7,812 bases of DNA, from NCBI GenBank assembly GCA_025464795.1, contig JAODNB010000172.1:1-7812 (forward strand). Reading direction: 5' to 3'. The position numbers and the translations under genes were made by a program. Position 1 is the first letter of the stretch; each line of letters starts with the position of its first letter. The notes under the pieces are model-generated. The model ran no database searches, was not told the origin of the DNA, and saw only the letters and a program-made list of their open reading frames with translations. This stretch comes from Frankiales bacterium. Its GTDB lineage: Bacteria; Actinomycetota; Actinomycetes; Mycobacteriales; SCTD01. Positions 5,376-7,812 of this stretch are shown piece by piece.

Positions 5376-6527
5376 GTGCCGCGCAGCCTTGCCCCGCTCG
5401 CGCTCCTGCTCCTGCTCACCGCCTGCGGCGGGTCCGGTACGAAGACCACAGCGCCGACCCCCGCGCCGTCGCAGGCCGGCGCCCCGACGAGCGCAGCCCC
5501 GGCTCCGTCGAGCGCGTTCTCGCTCACCAAGCTCGGCAGCTTCGACAGCCCGGTCTGGGCGGGGCCAGCCCCGGGCGATCCTGAGCACCTGTTCCTCGTG
5601 GAGAAGCCCGGCAAGGTGCTCGTGCTCGGCAGCGACGGGAAGGTCCAGGGAACGGTCCTGGACCTGACGAGCCAGCTCGCCCACGGCAACGAGCAGGGGT
5701 TGCTCAGCATCGCCTTCGACCCCTCGTACCCGAGCAACCACCGCATGTACGCGGACATGACCATCGCGAACGGCGACACCCGCGTGATGGCCTACACGGT
5801 CACCAACGGCCGGGCAGGTGCGGGCCAGCAGCTGCTGGCCGTCGACCAGCCGTACGCCAACCACAACGGCGGTCTGCTCCTGTTCGACCGGACGGGCAAG
5901 CTTCTCGTCGGCCTCGGCGACGGTGGCAGTGGTGGCGACCCGCAGAACCACGCGCAGGACCTCACCTCGGACCTCGGCAAGATCCTGCGGCTCGAGCCGT
6001 CAAGCGGAGCCGCCGTCCCCGACAACCCTTACCGCGAGAACAGGAAGGTCTGGGCCTACGGGCTCCGCAACCCCTGGCGCTTCTCGTTCGACACCAACGG
6101 CGACCTCTACGTGGGGGACGTCGGGCAGGACAAGGTCGAGGAGCTCGACGTGGTCCCGCCGGCCCAGCAGCGGGGCGCCAACTACGGCTGGTCGGTGTAC
6201 GAGGGCACCAGCCGGTTCAAGCGGGACAAGGACCTTCAGGGCGGCGGCTCCCTCATCATGCCGGCGCTGACCTACACCCACGCCAGCGGCGGCTGCTCCA
6301 TCACCGGCGGCGAGGTGTACCGGGGCAAGGCCCTGCCGCAGCTGGTCGGTCACTACGTCTTCGGCGACTACTGCGCCGGAAAGCTGCTCCAGGTCACGCG
6401 CACCTCGACCGGCGTCACGGCCTCGACCCCGCTCGGCCTGTCCGTCGACGGCCTGCAGGCCTTCGGGCACGACGCGAACGGCGAGCTGCTCGTCCTCTCG
6501 GCGGACAGCCTCTACCGGATCGCCTGA
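5376..6527 (+). CDS. PQQ-type glucose/sorbosone dehydrogenase-like lipoprotein
   Basis: 383-residue secreted lipoprotein with the six-bladed propeller of the GSDH family (PF07995), related to soluble aldose dehydrogenase YliI. Members oxidise sugars with the cofactor PQQ, though many actinobacterial ones are unproven as enzymes. The chosen GTG start gives a hydrophobic signal peptide ending in lipobox LTAC with C17 as lipid anchor. A Thr/Ala/Pro-rich linker runs to about residue 47. Family motifs follow: NEQGLLSIAF (105-114), HNGG with the presumed catalytic H163, GLGDGG (179-184), GLRNPWRFSFD (229-239), GDVGQ (247-251) and ANYGW (268-272). C307 and C333 could form a disulfide outside the cell. 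The frame is open back to 5286, but that would put 30 polar residues before the signal and overlap the upstream gene. There is no good Shine-Dalgarno, so expression probably depends on coupling to the upstream gene 2 bp away. PQQ synthesis genes are not in the window. Confidence 0.9.
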   Translation: MPRSLAPLALLLLLTACGGSGTKTTAPTPAPSQAGAPTSAAPAPSSAFSLTKLGSFDSPVWAGPAPGDPEHLFLVEKPGKVLVLGSDGKVQGTVLDLTSQLAHGNEQGLLSIAFDPSYPSNHRMYADMTIANGDTRVMAYTVTNGRAGAGQQLLAVDQPYANHNGGLLLFDRTGKLLVGLGDGGSGGDPQNHAQDLTSDLGKILRLEPSSGAAVPDNPYRENRKVWAYGLRNPWRFSFDTNGDLYVGDVGQDKVEELDVVPPAQQRGANYGWSVYEGTSRFKRDKDLQGGGSLIMPALTYTHASGGCSITGGEVYRGKALPQLVGHYVFGDYCAGKLLQVTRTSTGVTASTPLGLSVDGLQAFGHDANGELLVLSADSLYRIA

Positions 6528-7138
6528 CGCGTCGCGGAGCCCCGCTCGACGGTGGACACCAGGTCGACAACACTCGGACGCGGTGGGGTCGACCCCGGGC
6601 CGAACCGTACGGGAGGGACGACGTCCTGCAGGTCCCCGCACGACTGCCCGTCCCATCGGACGGTGGCGGCCACGATGGCTCGCTGGTCCCGGGCGCCGTA
6701 CCACTCGCGATCGCCCTCGCGGGCGGTCACGCGAGTACGGACTCCCCGGAGCACCCGCCGTGCGAGGGGGTCCACCGCAGCGGCGAACAGGGGGGCTCCT
6801 GCCACCGGGCCGGGCACCGCGCGCAGCAGCCAGCCGAGCGGAGTCCGTGGGCCCGGAGTGAGGCGGACCTCGAGGGGTCCCGCAGCGATGGACCACCGCT
6901 GCTCGGTCACCGAGGCATGCATCTCGACGACCCGTACCTCGTCGAAGACGTACGTTCCCGACACCAGTTCGGCGACCTGCTGCGTGGGGGCCAGCAGGGT
7001 CCGGTGGCCCGCGAGGTCCTCGACCATGCAGTCGGTGAAGGCACCGAACGGCGACACCGGCCAGTGGCCGACGACGACCCTCCGCCCGGACGTCGTGCCG
7101 ATCCCGGCGATCGAGCCGGAGAAGCGCAGCCTGGTCAT
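6512..7138 (-). CDS. Conserved actinobacterial protein of unknown function
   Basis: 208-residue soluble protein that I recognise only as a type found widely in actinobacteria; its function is unknown to me. Visible features are an N-terminal segment RLRFSGSIAGIGTTSGRRVVVGHW, then SPFGAFTDCMVED, TYVFDEVRVVEM and a central AGPLEVRL. A hydrophobic LGWLLRAVP follows. The C-terminal half contains DPLARRVLRGVRTRV, REWYGARDQ and PPVRFGFG-like PPVRFGPGS. The repeated beta-rich pattern and absence of membrane or signal segments suggest a cytoplasmic all-beta fold, which is inference. The ATG at 7138 is chosen because sequence further upstream is antisense to the neighbouring gene and protein-like only on the other strand. 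Only a weak GAG precedes the ATG, so a leaderless mRNA is possible. Its 3' end overlaps the dehydrogenase tail-to-tail by 16 bp. Confidence 0.8.
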   Translation of the reverse strand: MTRLRFSGSIAGIGTTSGRRVVVGHWPVSPFGAFTDCMVEDLAGHRTLLAPTQQVAELVSGTYVFDEVRVVEMHASVTEQRWSIAAGPLEVRLTPGPRTPLGWLLRAVPGPVAGAPLFAAAVDPLARRVLRGVRTRVTAREGDREWYGARDQRAIVAATVRWDGQSCGDLQDVVPPVRFGPGSTPPRPSVVDLVSTVERGSATRQAIR

Positions 7139-7165
7139 CTGCTCAGTGTCCGGCAGGATGGCGAG

Positions 7166-7732
7166 GTGCACCTCTCGGAACCGCAAGCGCTGCTGGCGAA
7201 GGAGATCGGCTCGCTCGTGCAGCGGCTGCGCCTGTGGACGCCGGCCCGTTGGGCTGCCACCGCTGATCCCTGGGGCACACGGGCGGACCTGGGACGCCAC
7301 CTGGCGCAGGTCTTCGTCCACGGCGCCGGAGAGGTGACGCTCGCCCTGCCCGTGCTGCACCCCGACCTGCTCGTCGCAGACCAGCTCGCTGTCGCAGGAG
7401 ACGACCTCGTGCGGATGCAGCCCTCGGAGCAGGTCTGCGCGCAGGTTCTCGACCACTTGCTGGCGCACCGCTTCGACCTGCTCGGCGAGGAGCCCCCGAC
7501 AAGCCTCGGCGGCCCCCACGCAGTGCGTGGGGGCCGCCATTGGAGCGGCAGGAGCGCGCTAAGGAATCCGGGCCCCCGAGGCAGCCCGGGGGCAACCCGG
7601 CTAAAGGACCTTGCGAATGGTTTCCTCGAAGTTCGTCACGTGGTGGAGGGCAAGCTCGCCGGCTTTGTCCGCGTCACCATCGGCCACAGCCCTGAGCAGG
7701 TCCACGTGCTCGGTGATGTGACCGCTGACTGA
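7166..7732 (+). CDS. Hypothetical protein, C-terminus uncertain
   Basis: I do not recognise a named family. The reading VHLSEPQALLAKEIG...LVQRLRLWTPARW...LVADQLAVAGDDLVR looks like the small helical conserved proteins common in actinobacteria, and its codons end mostly in G or C. The reverse frame looks like an antisense shadow, rich in Arg, His and Gln. The GTG at 7166 has AGGA (7155-7158) at a 7-nt spacing and lies 27 bp from the divergent gene. Protein-like sequence ends near residue 114 (about 7507), just before a strong hairpin (7508-7538). No in-frame stop occurs until 7730-7732, and the remaining 65 codons run antisense through the GntR gene with a composition unlike the first part. 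Possible explanations are a frameshift that removed a nearer stop (the +2 frame has TAA at 7560-7562), a real extended tail, or a nonstop transcript. Confidence 0.6.
   Translation: MHLSEPQALLAKEIGSLVQRLRLWTPARWAATADPWGTRADLGRHLAQVFVHGAGEVTLALPVLHPDLLVADQLAVAGDDLVRMQPSEQVCAQVLDHLLAHRFDLLGEEPPTSLGGPHAVRGGRHWSGRSALRNPGPRGSPGATRLKDLANGFLEVRHVVEGKLAGFVRVTIGHSPEQVHVLGDVTAD
7508..7538 (+). terminator. 15-bp GC hairpin, terminator-like, inside an open frame
   Basis: The arms GGCGGCCCCCACGCA (7508-7522) and TGCGTGGGGGCCGCC (7524-7538) are perfectly complementary with one base between them, so the actual loop opens a few pairs. Only ATTGG follows, without a real T-run. It is placed as expected for the terminator of the plus-strand hypothetical gene, yet lies before that frame's stop codon. 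Being symmetric, it could also serve minus-strand transcripts. Confidence 0.5.
7568..7600 (-). terminator. Terminator hairpin after the GntR-family gene
   Basis: CCGGG (7568-7572) pairs with CCCGG (7596-7600), and CCCCCG (7573-7578) pairs with CGGGGG (7587-7592). A CAA bulge lies at 7593-7595 and the loop has 8 nt. It begins directly beyond the regulator's TAG (7601-7603). Reading on the minus strand, ATTCCTT follows, a modest T-rich tail. Position and tail both fit a minus-strand intrinsic terminator. Confidence 0.6.
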
Positions 7733-7812
7733 GGGCAGCTTGTCCAGGACCAGGCACCAGATGCGCGTGGCCAGTTTGTCGTAACGGATCAGAGTGTCTT
7801 CCTAGTGCGGAT
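7601..7812 (-). pseudogene. GntR-family regulator, FCD-domain C-terminus, with in-frame TAG
   Basis: C-terminal end of an FCD-type (FadR subfamily) GntR transcription regulator, a DNA-binding repressor or activator that responds to a small carboxylate-type ligand. The DNA-binding half lies beyond the right edge. Visible are 65 residues beginning DTLIRYDKLATRIW, then HITEHVDLLRAVADGDADKA and LHHVTNF. The helices and histidines (H27, H31, H52/H53 of this stretch) resemble the FCD metal/ligand site. The reading stops at TAG (7601-7603). Upstream, an in-frame TAG occurs at 7802-7804. Reading through it gives PH-stop-EDTL, where relatives typically have a hydrophobic residue such as leucine, so TTG-to-TAG is a simple explanation. 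No usable start codon lies between this TAG and the conserved helices. It may be a genuine nonsense mutation or a sequence error near the window edge. Confidence 0.68.

Noticed and set aside
7139..7540. Extension of the minus-strand conserved hypothetical to an ATG at 7540
   Set aside because: The added 134 residues look like an antisense shadow and span the hairpin. The plus strand reads as a plausible protein there.
1..7812. Mobile element, phage or CRISPR content
   Set aside because: No transposase, integrase or Cas-like protein, no terminal inverted repeats around a gene, and no regularly spaced repeats were seen. A tRNA can serve as an integration site, but no attachment-site duplication was found nearby.

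Overview
The window is very GC-rich, with coding regions ending almost all codons in G or C. It carries gene families typical of Actinomycetota: a PF12811-type Bax-inhibitor protein, a GAF-GGDEF-EAL protein with a multi-pass membrane N-terminus, an actinobacterial conserved hypothetical, and an FCD-type GntR regulator. I read it as ordinary actinobacterial chromosome. I saw no transposase, integrase, phage gene or CRISPR array. The species cannot be named from this sequence.

Layout. (1) 1-261 (+): C-terminal end of a family 5 (UdgB-like) uracil-DNA glycosylase. (2) 262-672: gene-poor. It holds a hairpin, then a compact possible transcription unit: a -10-like box, a small hairpin, a strong Shine-Dalgarno, a 7-codon ORF, a second hairpin, and a 20-bp stem followed by TTTT. 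(3) 673-4394 (-): a two-gene operon. An MFS exporter overlaps by ATGA a membrane-bound GAF-GGDEF-EAL protein whose GGDEF signature is destroyed and whose EAL residues are intact, so a c-di-GMP phosphodiesterase is predicted. (4) 4488-6527 (+): a tRNA with anticodon UAA but no long variable arm, then a Bax inhibitor-1-like membrane protein and, 2 bp later, a PQQ-type sugar dehydrogenase-like lipoprotein. (5) 6512-7138 (-): a conserved hypothetical whose 3' end overlaps the dehydrogenase by 16 bp. (6) 7166-7732 (+): a divergently transcribed hypothetical that starts 27 bp from its neighbour and has no stop codon before a strong hairpin. (7) 7601-7812 (-): C-terminal FCD domain of a GntR-family regulator with an in-frame TAG ten bases from the window edge.

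Functional links. Only two gene pairs look co-transcribed: exporter plus c-di-GMP phosphodiesterase, and Bax-inhibitor-like protein plus lipoprotein dehydrogenase. I did not see a clear new multi-gene system. The observations most worth checking are the class I-shaped tRNA(UAA), the ORF with a hairpin before its stop, the small structured unit at about 490-671, and the interrupted GntR gene.
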